Positions 34,225-44,434 are shown, counted from the stretch's first letter. The stretch is DNA of 50,471 nt from Pseudomonas duriflava (GCF_007830155.1 NZ_VLKY01000020.1:1-50471); one strand, 5' to 3'. Numbers and translations: made by a program. The notes: a model not told the origin generated them from the letters alone.

Positions 34225-34253
34225 ATGCGCAGTAGCGCCTAACTACTGCGCAT
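34225..34253 (+). terminator. Hairpin ending the czcCBA operon
   Basis: ATGCGCAGTAG (34225-34235) and CTACTGCGCAT (34243-34253) form a perfect 11-bp stem with a seven-base loop, 12 bases after the czcA stop. The T-run is poor (GTTCT), so termination may be partial. Confidence 0.6.
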
Positions 34254-34421
34254 GTTCTACATACTCAAAGAGACTGAATCCTTAACGCTCAATCCTACTC
34301 AATGACAACATAGAAAGGAGCTGATTTGCCTACCATACGACTGTCGCGTTTGCGTATTACGAAAGCCTCCATAAGGTGTACCCCGCAAAAGATGAGCCTC
34401 TCGGTACGACCCATTGAAGAG

Positions 34422-35196
34422 TCACTGGAAACGGGGTAGAACCCTTCTGTCGACTTGAGCGCATAAATAATCCCAAAGCTTTTGGGTTTCGTTTTTGAGC
34501 GTTAGCAGAGCTATAGCCGTATCGGCTTGCTTTCGATGCTCACGAAGCGCCCAGTTCAAGGCAGGTATAAACGGGACAATGACACTCAAAAGCAGACCGC
34601 CCAGATGCAACTGAAATATCATGCCATAAACTACAAGTACGGCAGTTAATCCAAGGCCAAAGCCTAGAAGCCAACTCCCATATCGTCTGCGCAAACGTGA
34701 GTCGTAACTTATATTGGTGCGCTGACAAATCAGACAGCCTAAAGCAATCGGAGCCCCCGCTACGACTGGCTCATACCAACAGGTAATTTCAGCCTCCCGT
34801 TTTTTGGGCGTCAACAGCATGGCTGAAGCGCTACGCTTATCCTCTGGATCAGCAGGGGCCGCAGCGATAAAACTGTTCCAGGGAAGTTGCAACACCTGGG
34901 TATCAAACTCTTCAAGGAACTTTGCACCGCGCTTCATCCAGTCCTTTTGCAGCCGTTCCAGATGTGCGATATCCAAAAGCAACAGTCCTAACAGTGCAAA
35001 TATCGGGCGTAGGTGAGGATGAATAGAGGCAAGAAACATACTGGCTATGGGGAGTTCAACTGAGATTGAGACGAAACAGCCTTGTATGATTTTGAGAGTG
35101 CTATAGGTGCGCTCCCACGCCCGGATCAGATCAATCAGCTCGGAGTCAGCCTGTTTTATTTACCGGTATTGCGTTATGCATCGTGTCTGGAGGCAT
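34422..35196 (-). pseudogene. S-4TM family putative pore-forming effector, frameshifted
   Basis: Members of the S-4TM family (SMODS-associated four-helix membrane proteins, linked to CD-NTase/CBASS-type immunity) show the features seen here: four hydrophobic segments in two pairs and the conserved signatures RTYSTLKIIQG, FLEEFDTQVLQLPWN, CWYEPV, ICQRTNISYDSRLRRRYGSWLL and WALREHRKQADTA. An excellent ribosome binding site (AAGGAG at 35207-35212) precedes an ATG at 35196 that opens with MPPDTMHNAIPVNK. After that an extra A in a four-A run (35154-35157) shifts the frame. Removing one A joins it to QADSELIDLIRAWERTYS and an intact 3' part. The open frame left from 35039 lacks the first helix pair's start. 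The C-terminus may also be short by a few dozen residues. No cyclase gene is adjacent. Confidence 0.7.
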
Positions 35197-35509
35197 TTAT
35201 TGTTATCTCCTTCGAGAAGCGGGGCCTTTGCATCGTGCTATCATCAGGTGCCTACAGTTGTAACAACGCGCAGGCGTAATGGCACTTTGACTATCCGCTG
35301 CGCTTCCAATTCATGGCTTGACCAGATTATTTGCGTGTTGCGCTAATTGGTTCTGATACCGATATGATGACGACTTAAACAGCACCTCATGCAGTGAGGA
35401 AGAAATGAAACTTTCAGTATATAAAAAAGGCGCCTTGTTAGGCGCCTAGGGCACATCTTCCAACCAAAGGATAAACACGAAGATGCACAAAAAAATGGAT
35501 GTTTAGAGC
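35197..35509. other. Intergenic region upstream of the S-4TM relic
   Basis: No gene is recognised. It contains the ribosome binding site of the S-4TM relic (35207-35212) and a minus-strand terminator for the small gene at 35510 (35423-35447). No CD-NTase, HORMA or other immune partner is encoded here. Confidence 0.5.
35423..35447 (-). terminator. Rho-independent terminator of the PtrA-like gene
   Basis: On the minus strand AGGCGCC (35447-35441) pairs with GGCGCCT (35434-35428) around a six-base loop and runs into TTTTTT (to 35423). It lies about 60 bases after the stop of the small secreted protein. Confidence 0.8.
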
Positions 35510-35707
35510 TTAATTATCATTTTCACTTCTTTTCTCAGCTGCCTGTTTTTGAATTTCCTTCACGTTCAAATTTTTTTGACGTAATTCCTGCTGCTCTTTA
35601 CGAAACTGGTTATTACGTTCCATAGAGCGCTCACTTCCGTCTTCAGCCAGAGTTATGGTAGAGCTAAAAGCCAGGCAGCATGCAATAACTAAAGAAAATA
35701 ATTTCAT
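35510..35707 (-). CDS. Small PtrA-like periplasmic protein
   Basis: This 65-residue protein has a clear signal peptide (MKLFSLVIACCLAFSSTITLA, cut before EDGSER) and a charged, helical mature part rich in Glu, Arg, Lys and Gln (RNNQFRKEQQELRQ). Several Pseudomonas metal loci encode such small 'co-regulatory protein PtrA' type products under copper/zinc two-component control. The AE.G..R..ER beginning of the mature part resembles that family. The ATG at 35707 was chosen because it starts the signal peptide. An imperfect copy of the czcC operator lies about 105 bases upstream, and a strong terminator follows. A periplasmic metal-stress role is an inference. Confidence 0.6.
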   Translation of the reverse strand: MKLFSLVIACCLAFSSTITLAEDGSERSMERNNQFRKEQQELRQKNLNVKEIQKQAAEKRSENDN

Positions 35708-35811
35708 TATTACCTCGATCAATAATTATTCCACTGTGAGAGCTAGGAAAAGTTTTAGCCTCAGCGAGTGAATTAATTATATAGAGGGCAGACTTTCATC
35801 AGCGTGAGGGT

Positions 35812-35833
35812 AACATTACATTATTGAAAGATT
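35812..35833 (-). promoter_or_regulatory. Imperfect copy of the czcC operator before the PtrA-like gene
   Basis: AACATTACA-N4-TGAAAGATT repeats the left arm of the perfect palindrome at 28232-28253 exactly and keeps the spacing, with three mismatched pairs in the other arm. It lies about 105 bases upstream of the gene at 35510-35707. Confidence 0.4.
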
Positions 35834-35894
35834 TCTTATGTTGTTGATAATTGGGATAAGAGCAGCAAACCGCTGCTCTTCATTGATATTAGCT

Positions 35895-36800
35895 TTAAAG
35901 TATTTTTAAAGGATACTCAACAATCAGGCGGTCCTCATCGAGCTCTGACTCAAAGCTGGTCGCGCGGATCGTTGCCTGACGCATTCTAAAGGACATGTCT
36001 TTTAGCGAGCCCGACTGAACAACATACTTGACTTCGACACTGCGCTCCTACCGCTTCTGGTCTGTGAGGGGGGCCACTTTCGTCCGCGCGCATGTAGACA
36101 TCATTGGCATCTGAATAGTCAGCATCCCAGTCTCGCGCATATCGAGTCATGAACGACAGGCCTGGAACGTCAAAGGTCGTCATGTCAAGGTCGTGACGGA
36201 GTTGCCATGAACGTTCTTCTGGCGAGTTAAAGTCACTATACTGGACAGAGTTGCTTAAATAAACCGAGTCAGATTGACGAAATAATAAAACCATTATTTT
36301 CGTTATTTTTCTGATAAACAGCAGTAACTGTATGTGGGCCGAATTGAGTCCCTGTCGCCCCGCTTCATATATTAGTATCAAAGCTTCCTAAAGGCTTATC
36401 GCCGTCATCAATGAACTTGTAATAATTGAACGAACCGATCAAAGCCACATTATCTGATAGCGGATAGCTCAGTGATGTGCCAGCGTATTGCCGCCAAGCA
36501 TCTTTTAATTCACTTGAATAAAGACTGAATTTTACATAATCACTTCCTATATACCCTCTCCAGGGAGATCAACTCGTCCAGCATAAAAGGTCACAAGATC
36601 GTCGCTCGTGCTGCTTTGCGGCTGGCTCATGGCATAGAGACGACCTGCCTGAAGCGTCAGGCCATCAAAAGATGAGCTTTAAAGGTAATACCTTTAAAAA
36701 CTCTCCGGCAGCAAACGTGAGTCGCCATATTGGACAACCGGAGTGATTAGGAATACGTCACCGACTTTAACCACGGTATCAAGAAGGCGCATCTTGGCAG
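35895..36800 (-). pseudogene. OprD-family porin relic
   Basis: Fragments in several frames spell the middle and C-terminal half of an OprD-type outer membrane porin: KMRLLDTVVKVGDVFLITPV, YGDSRLLPESF, LTLQAGRLYAMSQPQSS, YSSELKDAWRQYAG, LSDNVALIGSFNYYKF, FGPHTVTAVYQKN, DSVYLSNSVQYSDFNSPEER, MTRYARDWDADYSDANDVYM and the end DEDRLIVEYPLKIL with stop at 35895-35897. Frame changes and stops occur after SF, after the FGPH segment, and near ESGPPHRPEA. The signal peptide and N-terminal strands are missing, and the relic joins the end of the broken glycerol dehydrogenase. OprD porins admit small carboxylates or amino acids. Confidence 0.8.
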
Positions 36801-36809
36801 CACCGCCTA

Positions 36810-37868
36810 CTACACCAACTCGGACGTTACCGTGAATGGCATATTGTGAATCGTGTCATTTTTTTCGCATGCCGCCTCAGCAACCTTCCGCCACTCATCT
36901 TCTATAAAGGATTTCACACCCAAATCTTCAAGCGTTAAAGGCAGCCCTACTGCAATGGGGATATCAACCACTTCATCGATTTCCTCAACAGAAGTCACCT
37001 CCATCACCAATTGGGTGAACAAGCCAAACACTACCTTTTCACCATGCTGGGCGCCATGCAGGTCATGGACCAGTGTCATTCCGTTGTGGATCGCGTGCGC
37101 CACGGCACAGCCACCCGATTCAGCCCCAACGGCAGACATATAAATGGTGGCCTTGATAGCATTCTCCAGCGCGGCCGTAATGACTTTATTTTCGACAGCA
37201 TACGTCGCTTGTGCGGCGTATTTGCGGATCGTTCGTAGCACGTCTGGGCAATGGCAAGGCCTATCAAGGTAGGCTTAAGCATTTTCCCATTATTGCCCAG
37301 GATCAGATTATCGCGCTGTGCCGCAAAACAGGCCCGTGCCTCAAAATACGTTGCCAGGCATCACCTACGCCTGCGGCAAAAACATTGGCGATTGTTCTGC
37401 CAGGATTCGAGTATTTGCCAGAACGACGTCCGGATTCTTTGATAAAAACAGGTAACGATTGAACGTATCGTCGTCATTGTAAATGCCTGAAATCGCAGTA
37501 CACGGCGCGTTGGTCGAGGCCAGTGTCGGCAAAATCAATACCGGTTTTCCCGGAAAGTGAGCTGTTGCCTTAGCCGTGTTCAATGTCTTGCCACCGCCAA
37601 TGCCCACGATATAGTCAAAATCACGGGCAGCCTGGACATGCTTGTCGATCTTGCTATCGGAGCACTGCCCACCAAACACGACTAACTCGCCTTGCTGTTC
37701 TTTGATAAAGTTGGGCAAGGCCTTTTGCCGGACCCTCTCGACAATAAATTGATCGCAAATTATATAGGCAGCTGCCCCATAAGCCTTGCCATGGGTGGCC
37801 AAATCGTTAATGGCATTAGCTTGAACGAGAAACTTGCCTGGAGATGCAATACCTTTAGTAATATTCAT
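36810..37868 (-). pseudogene. Glycerol dehydrogenase (GldA-like), frameshifted
   Basis: The N-terminal half (37868 to about 37365) is intact, with the family's VGIGGGKTLNTAKA nucleotide motif and PTLASTNAPCTA. Then several frameshifts between about 37240 and 37380 split the region reading GNNGKMLKPTLIGLAIAQTCYE. The C-terminal part (37241-36810) again reads well, with metal-binding histidines in CAVAHAIHNG and LHGAQHGEKV, and ends TIHNMPFTVTSELV at a stop where relatives continue for about twenty residues. Iron/zinc-type glycerol dehydrogenases make dihydroxyacetone and also reduce diacetyl/acetoin. The neighbouring gene encodes a BudC-like SDR, so they may once have acted together. Not functional as read. 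Confidence 0.82.
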
Positions 37869-37930
37869 ACCAAATCTCTTGTTATTTTAATCGGTTACAT
37901 CAGGTCATTAGAGAAAAAGCAGCATCAGCA

Positions 37931-38734
<804 letters not shown>

Positions 38735-38827
38735 TTAAAGGAGCTAGACAGCTCGTACTTATTGGTTAGACATCCATACCATTCTGTTGATAAAGCCGCT
38801 TTAGCTGGCGTCCAAGGAAGCAGGCGC

Positions 38828-40159
38828 TCAGAAGCTTGCCTGGAGCTTTACACCGGCTATCAAGGCGTTGTCCACTTCGTAAACACCGCCGGGATGACGG
38901 ACATACTGCAGGTTCGGGCGTACGGTCAGCCAGTCAGTGACATGTACCCCGTAGTTAAGCTCGATGTTGTACTCACTATGCTGGACCGGGGCGTACAGTG
39001 GATTGTGGTAGTCATCGATACCGGTGCTGTCATTGAGCAGCTGCTGGCGCTTGGTCACAGCATCGTTGACTTTCAGGCGAGCTACGCCCAGGCCTACGTC
39101 ATCCTGGGGCCGTGAATCAAGCGGGCCTTTATATATCGCCCCAATATTCTGAAAGCTTTCAATGGCGCTGGTAGCTTTGTCATGCACGGTTAGACTGGCA
39201 AAAATGCTTAGCCCTCGTGAGGGATTACCGTAATGAGTGGTGAGCTGTTGTTGACCCATGAGCCACGCGCCATGCTTGCTGTTGCGTAACTTAGGCGCTT
39301 TCCCAGTGATTACATGCGGCGCGCCGTTGACATCGCTGTACAGGTCATTGGCGTTTGCGCTGCTGTAGTAATAGCCCAGCCGGTATTCACCCGGCAAAGA
39401 CGCACTGCCCAGGCTAGGCTTCCAGATGACCTCCACCGGTACCAGTGTGCCCCGGGTACCACTGCCGCTCAGCTTGAAGCCGTTGTTAGTGTCAAGATTG
39501 GATGGATTTTGCTCATATGCCCCGACTTGTACCGCCCATTGTTCATTAATGTTGTAACGAACACGCAAGCCCCACTGACTGACAGGACCGCTGTACCAGA
39601 CATCACCTGCTACGTTGCCAATTGGTGCGCTGCAAAACGATAGGCTTTGAAAGTCACAAGGGAAGCTATTAAAGTCTTCGTTAACCCCCAGACGCCCCAG
39701 CTTGAAGTCCAATGCATCGTCAAAAAACGTCTGCCTGTACCACAATTGCGTCAGCCGCCAGGTTTGCCCCCTACCCCACACTTCTTGCACTGAACTGAGC
39801 TGCGGTGTACGCGGGTCGGAAACTCGTTCGTAGGACAGGTTATTGCCATTGCGCTCGGTTACCAGCAGTTGGAACTCTGCATCATGCCAACCCAACAGCT
39901 TTTGTAGATCCAGGTGGGCACCCAAGGCCCACTGCGCTGTGTAGCGCGCTGTACGGTCATGGTTGTAGCCCCCCTGAACATTGCTAGCGCCTTCGCCAAC
40001 GTAGCCGACGAAAACGTCTACGCCCTCTTCCAGCAGTTTGCTACGCGCCCCTCCCCAGTCTCCCAATCCCCATTGCGATAAAGAATCGGCTGCGGATACC
40101 GGTAAAGCGCTGCACGAAAGGAGTCCAAGCCCCAACGGCAGTTTCCAGATGGTGTTCAT
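38828..40159 (-). CDS. oprB: OprB-family carbohydrate-selective porin
   Basis: This 443-residue outer membrane beta-barrel has a signal peptide at 1-24 (MNTIWKLPLGLGLLSCSALP, cut after VSA). WGLGDWGGARSKLLEEGVD marks the N-terminus of the OprB family. The barrel ends in a Phe-terminated strand (IAGVKLQASF), as needed for outer membrane insertion. The ATG at 40159 follows AGGAAA at good spacing, and the longer frame lacks a signal peptide start. It forms a diffusion channel for sugars or polyols. It lies behind the GabD-like gene but with a hairpin between them, so it may have its own transcript. Confidence 0.88.
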   Translation of the reverse strand: MNTIWKLPLGLGLLSCSALPVSAADSLSQWGLGDWGGARSKLLEEGVDVFVGYVGEGASNVQGGYNHDRTARYTAQWALGAHLDLQKLLGWHDAEFQLLVTERNGNNLSYERVSDPRTPQLSSVQEVWGRGQTWRLTQLWYRQTFFDDALDFKLGRLGVNEDFNSFPCDFQSLSFCSAPIGNVAGDVWYSGPVSQWGLRVRYNINEQWAVQVGAYEQNPSNLDTNNGFKLSGSGTRGTLVPVEVIWKPSLGSASLPGEYRLGYYYSSANANDLYSDVNGAPHVITGKAPKLRNSKHGAWLMGQQQLTTHYGNPSRGLSIFASLTVHDKATSAIESFQNIGAIYKGPLDSRPQDDVGLGVARLKVNDAVTKRQQLLNDSTGIDDYHNPLYAPVQHSEYNIELNYGVHVTDWLTVRPNLQYVRHPGGVYEVDNALIAGVKLQASF

Positions 40160-40203
40160 GTCGATTTCCTTATTTTTATGTTTTACGACACAGCGCTGAC
40201 TGA

Positions 40204-40226
40204 ACCGCAAGGCACTGCCTTGCGGT
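40204..40226. repeat. Perfect hairpin between gabD and oprB
   Basis: ACCGCAAGGC (40204-40213) and GCCTTGCGGT (40217-40226) pair completely around a three-base loop. No T-run follows on the minus strand, the direction of both genes, so it is either an imperfect terminator or an RNA-stability element. Confidence 0.55.
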
Positions 40227-40273
40227 CACGAAAAAGTGATCGGTTGAAAAATAGAAATGATAATCAGTAAAGG

Positions 40274-41722
40274 TCAGATGCCCGCCAAACACAGATATTT
40301 GATCTCGAGGTAGTCCTCCAGGCCATACTTGGAGCCCTCCCGGCCGACACCAGATGCCTTGACTCCACCAAAGGGCGCCGCCTCGGAGCTGATGATGCCA
40401 GTGTTAACGCCGACGATGCCGTACTCTAGCGTCTCACCAACGTGGAATACTCGGCTCAGAGTCGTGGTGTAAAAATACGCTGCAAGGCCGAATTCGGTAT
40501 CGTTGGCTTTCCTGATAACCTCGGCATCATCAACGAATCGAAATACTGGCGCCAGCGGGCCGAAGGTTTCTTCCGTGGCAACCCGAGCGTTGTCTGGTAC
40601 ATCAACCAGAATGGTGGGCTCAAAGAAGTTACCGCCAAGGGCATGCGATCTGCCTCCCCGGACGACCTTGGCTCCCTTGGCCACTGCATCCTCGATATGT
40701 TCGCGAACTTTGGCCACAGCCTTACTGTCGATCAGTGGCCCAAGAGTGACGCCGGTGGTAAAGCCGTCGCCAATCTTGAGCGCTGCCACTGCCGAGTCAA
40801 GTTTGTCGATAAAGGCGTCGTACACCTTGTCATGGACGTACAAGCGATTGGCACAGACGCAAGTCTGTCCGGCATTTCGAAACTTGGATGCTAGCGCCCC
40901 ATCAACCGCAGCATCCAGATCAGCATCTTCAAATACAATGAACGGCGCATTGCCCCCCAGCTCTAAAGAGACTTTCTTGATGTCATGTGCGCATTTCTCC
41001 ATGATCTGTCGGCCAATTTCGGTCGAGCCAGTGAAGGAGATCTTGCGTACTGCCGGGTTACTGGTTAGCTCTTCGGCAATTTCTATAGCCGCGCCAGTTA
41101 CTACTGACAGCACACCTTTGGGAATGCCTGCCTGTTCAGCCAAGTAGACCAACGCCAATGCCGAGAACGGTGTCTGGGAGGCTGGCTTAATAACCATAGT
41201 GCAGCCGGCCGCTAGAGCGGGTCCGGCTTTACGCGTAATCATTGCACTAGGGAAGTTCCATGGTGTAATCGCTGCGCATACGCCTACCGGTTGCTTCATG
41301 ACCAGTAGGCGCTTGTCCATGGCGCCCGGAATGATATCGCCATACACACGCTTAGCTTCCTCCGCGTACCACTCGATATAGGAAGCGCCAAAAACTATTT
41401 CTCCCAGCGCCTCGGGTAGCGGCTTGCCCTGCTCAAGGGTCATGATGTGTGCCAGGTCCTGCTGATTTTTGATGATCAAGTCATACCAGCGGCGTAATAC
41501 AGAAGCGCGTTCTTTCGCCGAGAGTTCACGCCAAGCGGGCAATGCGCGTTCGGCGGCCTCAATCGCACGGCGGGTCTCGGCCTTGCCCATGCGCGGGACC
41601 TGACCAATGGTGACTGCGGTCGAGGGATTGACCACGGTGATTGTAGTTTCGTCATCGGCGGCTTGCCATTGACCGTCGATATAGGCTTGATGGCGCAGGA
41701 GTTGGGGATTATTCAGATTCAT
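40274..41722 (-). CDS. gabD: Succinate-semialdehyde dehydrogenase-type enzyme (GabD-like)
   Basis: This is a 482-residue NAD(P)-dependent aldehyde dehydrogenase. General base Glu254 (SLELGGNAP) and nucleophile Cys288 (NAGQTCVCANR) fall at the same numbers as in E. coli GabD, whose length is also 482. The C-terminal EGSKYGLEDYLEIKY matches too. It oxidises semialdehydes to dicarboxylates. The ATG at 41722 has GGAG upstream. In this operon, behind a Baeyer-Villiger monooxygenase and SDR, the real substrate may be a longer omega-oxo acid from ring opening rather than succinate semialdehyde. That is an inference from context. Confidence 0.88.
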   Translation of the reverse strand: MNLNNPQLLRHQAYIDGQWQAADDETTITVVNPSTAVTIGQVPRMGKAETRRAIEAAERALPAWRELSAKERASVLRRWYDLIIKNQQDLAHIMTLEQGKPLPEALGEIVFGASYIEWYAEEAKRVYGDIIPGAMDKRLLVMKQPVGVCAAITPWNFPSAMITRKAGPALAAGCTMVIKPASQTPFSALALVYLAEQAGIPKGVLSVVTGAAIEIAEELTSNPAVRKISFTGSTEIGRQIMEKCAHDIKKVSLELGGNAPFIVFEDADLDAAVDGALASKFRNAGQTCVCANRLYVHDKVYDAFIDKLDSAVAALKIGDGFTTGVTLGPLIDSKAVAKVREHIEDAVAKGAKVVRGGRSHALGGNFFEPTILVDVPDNARVATEETFGPLAPVFRFVDDAEVIRKANDTEFGLAAYFYTTTLSRVFHVGETLEYGIVGVNTGIISSEAAPFGGVKASGVGREGSKYGLEDYLEIKYLCLAGI

Positions 41723-41826
41723 AGGAGGTTCTCCATAGTGGGGCGCGATTCGGCTGTTTAACATTTGCCTACACGTCAGCTCGCCGGACGAATGCAACTT
41801 TTCTAATGCTGTCGCGTGGTGCTGGA

Positions 41827-43497
41827 TCAGTGCAGTGCTTGTTGCACGTGCTTGTCCATTACACTCGTACCCGTGAACTTGAACCCGCGGTAACAGTCAT
41901 TTTTTACCGCTGTTAGCTCCTCACTGAATGCACCCAGACCGCCCATGTAGAAATAGACTTTATTAGTCTTGCCCGGAATGTTTGCACCGAAGATCCATGA
42001 ATCGGTCTTGGCAAAAAGGGTCTGGTCAGCGATCTTCTGACAAGTCACCCCCCATTCATGCTCGCTGTGCGCATCGGCCTCCACACATGCCAGTTCGTTT
42101 TCTTCCATGAATCCAATCAGGTCGGATACCCATTCGACCTCAGTTTCGATGGTCGGCGGCAAGTTGGTGAATGGCCCGTTGGGACCCAGGATCATGAACA
42201 TATTGGGAAATTGGCTAGTGGCCACCGACAGGTAACTTGAGGGTCCCTCAGCCCAATGATCTTTCATCGAAACATTGTTGCGCCCGCGGATGTCTATGCG
42301 CTTATAGTTGCCATCCACGGCGTCGAAACCGGTGGCAAAAATCAGTACATCCAGTTCGTGTTCTACTCCGTCGGCAGTGCGAATACCCTTGGCGGTAATC
42401 TCTTCGATCGGGTTGGCCTTGACGTCAACCAGTGACACGTTGTCCCGGTTGAACGTGGCGTAGTAACCACTGTCGCACAGTGGGCGCTTGGCATAGAGGT
42501 CACGAGGCATCAACTTTCTGGCGGTTTCCGGATCCTTGACGATCTCAGCGATTTTTTCCCGCACGAAGTCTTGCGCGGCAATGTTTGCCTCTTCATTGGT
42601 AGCGATGTCGCTGAAAGTCTGAAACATGTAACGGAAACCGCCACCATTATCCCAGGCGCGCTGGAAGATAGCTTTGCGCTCGGCCGCATCGACACTCATG
42701 GTGGGAATATCACTTTCCTTAAAACCGAAAGCTAGCCGAGAGGAACGCACTTCTTTCCAGATCGTATCGTAATTGCGCTTGATTTCATCAACGTATTCGC
42801 GATTTACCGGGCCGTTACCAACTGGAACCGTGTATTGTGCGGAGCGCTGGAAAACAGTTAGGTGGCCTACCGTTGGCGCGATTGCAGTGATCACCTGGCA
42901 GCCCGTGGAGCCAGTGCCGATGACGCCTACCCGCTTGCCTTCCAATACGGCATCGGCTGGCCATTTGGCCGTGTGATACATGTTTCCTTCGAATTGATCG
43001 AGGCCTTTGATCTTCGGCACATTAGTGGCTGATAGCAGGCCCAGCGCGGTAACCAGGTACTTGGCACTGTATTGATGACCGTCGTCAGCGATGACCAGCC
43101 AGCAGCAGCTTTGTTCATCGAACACTGCGGAAGTGATTCCGGTTTCGAGTTGAATATCGCGACGTAGGTCATGTCGATCAACTACGTGGTTGAGGTAAGA
43201 CAAAATTTGTGGCTGGGTGAGGTAACGCGTGGTGATATTCCACTCCTGACATAGTTCGCGATCCCAAGAGAAGCAATAAACAAAAGACTCCGTGTCGGAT
43301 AAAGCCCCAGGGTAGCGGTTCCAAAACCAGGTGCCGCCAATGCCACCTGCCTTGTCAAAGGCACGGACTTTCAACCCTAGTTCATCGCGTAACTTCTTGA
43401 GCATGTAAATGCCGCCAAAGCCTGCGCCAATCACGATAGCGTCGTAGTTGATGATGTCAGTACCAACGGAACGTTTGGCCAGAACTGTTGTTGTCAT
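41827..43497 (-). CDS. Baeyer-Villiger monooxygenase (cyclohexanone monooxygenase type)
   Basis: This is a 556-residue FAD/NADPH monooxygenase that inserts oxygen into ketones to make esters or lactones. The FAD motif is GAGFGG (24-29), the type I BVMO fingerprint FEGNMYHTAKWP is at 169-180 and the NADPH motif GTGSTG at 194-199. The FDKAGGIGGTWFWNRYPG and ATGFDAVDGNY segments agree with cyclohexanone/cyclopentanone-type enzymes. CAGGAG precedes the ATG at 43497. It lies between an SDR (ketone-forming) and a semialdehyde dehydrogenase on one strand, the usual companions in cycloalkanol degradation. Linear or aryl ketones are possible substrates as well. Confidence 0.9.
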   Translation of the reverse strand: MTTTVLAKRSVGTDIINYDAIVIGAGFGGIYMLKKLRDELGLKVRAFDKAGGIGGTWFWNRYPGALSDTESFVYCFSWDRELCQEWNITTRYLTQPQILSYLNHVVDRHDLRRDIQLETGITSAVFDEQSCCWLVIADDGHQYSAKYLVTALGLLSATNVPKIKGLDQFEGNMYHTAKWPADAVLEGKRVGVIGTGSTGCQVITAIAPTVGHLTVFQRSAQYTVPVGNGPVNREYVDEIKRNYDTIWKEVRSSRLAFGFKESDIPTMSVDAAERKAIFQRAWDNGGGFRYMFQTFSDIATNEEANIAAQDFVREKIAEIVKDPETARKLMPRDLYAKRPLCDSGYYATFNRDNVSLVDVKANPIEEITAKGIRTADGVEHELDVLIFATGFDAVDGNYKRIDIRGRNNVSMKDHWAEGPSSYLSVATSQFPNMFMILGPNGPFTNLPPTIETEVEWVSDLIGFMEENELACVEADAHSEHEWGVTCQKIADQTLFAKTDSWIFGANIPGKTNKVYFYMGGLGAFSEELTAVKNDCYRGFKFTGTSVMDKHVQQALH

Positions 43498-43651
43498 TAT
43501 GTTCTCCTGTTTCAATCAGTGCGCCACAGGTATCAACGGCCTGCGCTATGCCAAGCAGCAGTCAAGCCGTGTTCGGCCCCCTTAACTCGGTATCAAGGGG
43601 AAGTCATCAGAAAATGTTCCTTAGCGGGCTGGTGCATCCCAGCTGGTTCAA

Positions 43652-44434
43652 CTAAAGCGAGAAGCCACCGTCGACTGCAATGGCTTGGCCGGTGACGTGG
43701 GGTGCGCACGCTAGGTAGACCGCTAACTGACCCATGTCCTCCACCGTCTGCGCTTCGCCCTGAGGCAGCAGGCTGGATTGATGTCGCTCCCAGGACTTTA
43801 TTTCCGATTCTCCAGGCTGGGCCCAGCGTGCAGAAAGACCTTGATCACCACGCCACATGCCAGTGCCAACTATGCCGGGGCAAAGGGCGTTAACGGTAAT
43901 ACCTTCACGAGCAACCTCTTTAGCAAAGGCGTTGGTAAAACCGATCACTGCAAACTTGGAGGCGCTGTAATGAGACAGATCAGGGAAACCAACTTTTCCG
44001 GCAATTGAGGCGAGGTTGATGATGCGGCCGGATTTATGCTCGCGCATCAGCTTGAGTTCGGCCTGGCAGCAGAGAAATACTCCCCGCACGTTAATGTTCA
44101 TGATCCGATCCCACTCACTGACCGGGAGCTCATCAACTCGGCCAAGGCTGACCACGCCGGCGTTGTTCACAGCTATATCCAGACGGCCAAAAGCTTCTTC
44201 AACCTGCTTGATCATGGCCGCTACACTGTCGGCCTGACTGACATCCACCTTTAGGGCAGTTGCATGCCGCCCCAAGGCGCGCACGCCAGCAGCAGCTTCC
44301 TCGGCAATGCTCAAGTCATAGTCAGCGAGTATCAGGTCGGCGCCAGCCTGAGCGAGGCTTAGTGCAATCCCCTGACCAATACCACGTCCTGCACCTGTCA
44401 CCAGCGCTACTTTGCCGGTGAGGGAGAAATCCAT
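43652..44434 (-). CDS. SDR alcohol dehydrogenase, probable cycloalkanol dehydrogenase
   Basis: This 260-residue classical SDR has TGAGRGIG at 13-20, NNAG at 90-93, and catalytic Ser143, Tyr156 and Lys160 (HYSASK). It ends in HVTGQAIAVDGGFSL. The ATG at 44434 is preferred because homologues begin at the MDFSLTGKVA segment. It is the first gene of the SDR-monooxygenase-aldehyde dehydrogenase set and lies about 90 bases downstream of a sigma-54 promoter. Oxidation of a secondary alcohol to the ketone used by the next gene product is the simplest role. The gap of 154 bases to the monooxygenase gene is longer than usual in an operon. Confidence 0.82.
   Translation of the reverse strand: MDFSLTGKVALVTGAGRGIGQGIALSLAQAGADLILADYDLSIAEEAAAGVRALGRHATALKVDVSQADSVAAMIKQVEEAFGRLDIAVNNAGVVSLGRVDELPVSEWDRIMNINVRGVFLCCQAELKLMREHKSGRIINLASIAGKVGFPDLSHYSASKFAVIGFTNAFAKEVAREGITVNALCPGIVGTGMWRGDQGLSARWAQPGESEIKSWERHQSSLLPQGEAQTVEDMGQLAVYLACAPHVTGQAIAVDGGFSL

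Noticed and set aside
40503-41147. Plus-strand open frame of 214 codons
   Set aside because: It lies wholly antisense to gabD, and its Ser/Ala/Pro-rich composition is what a shadow of a GC-biased gene gives.
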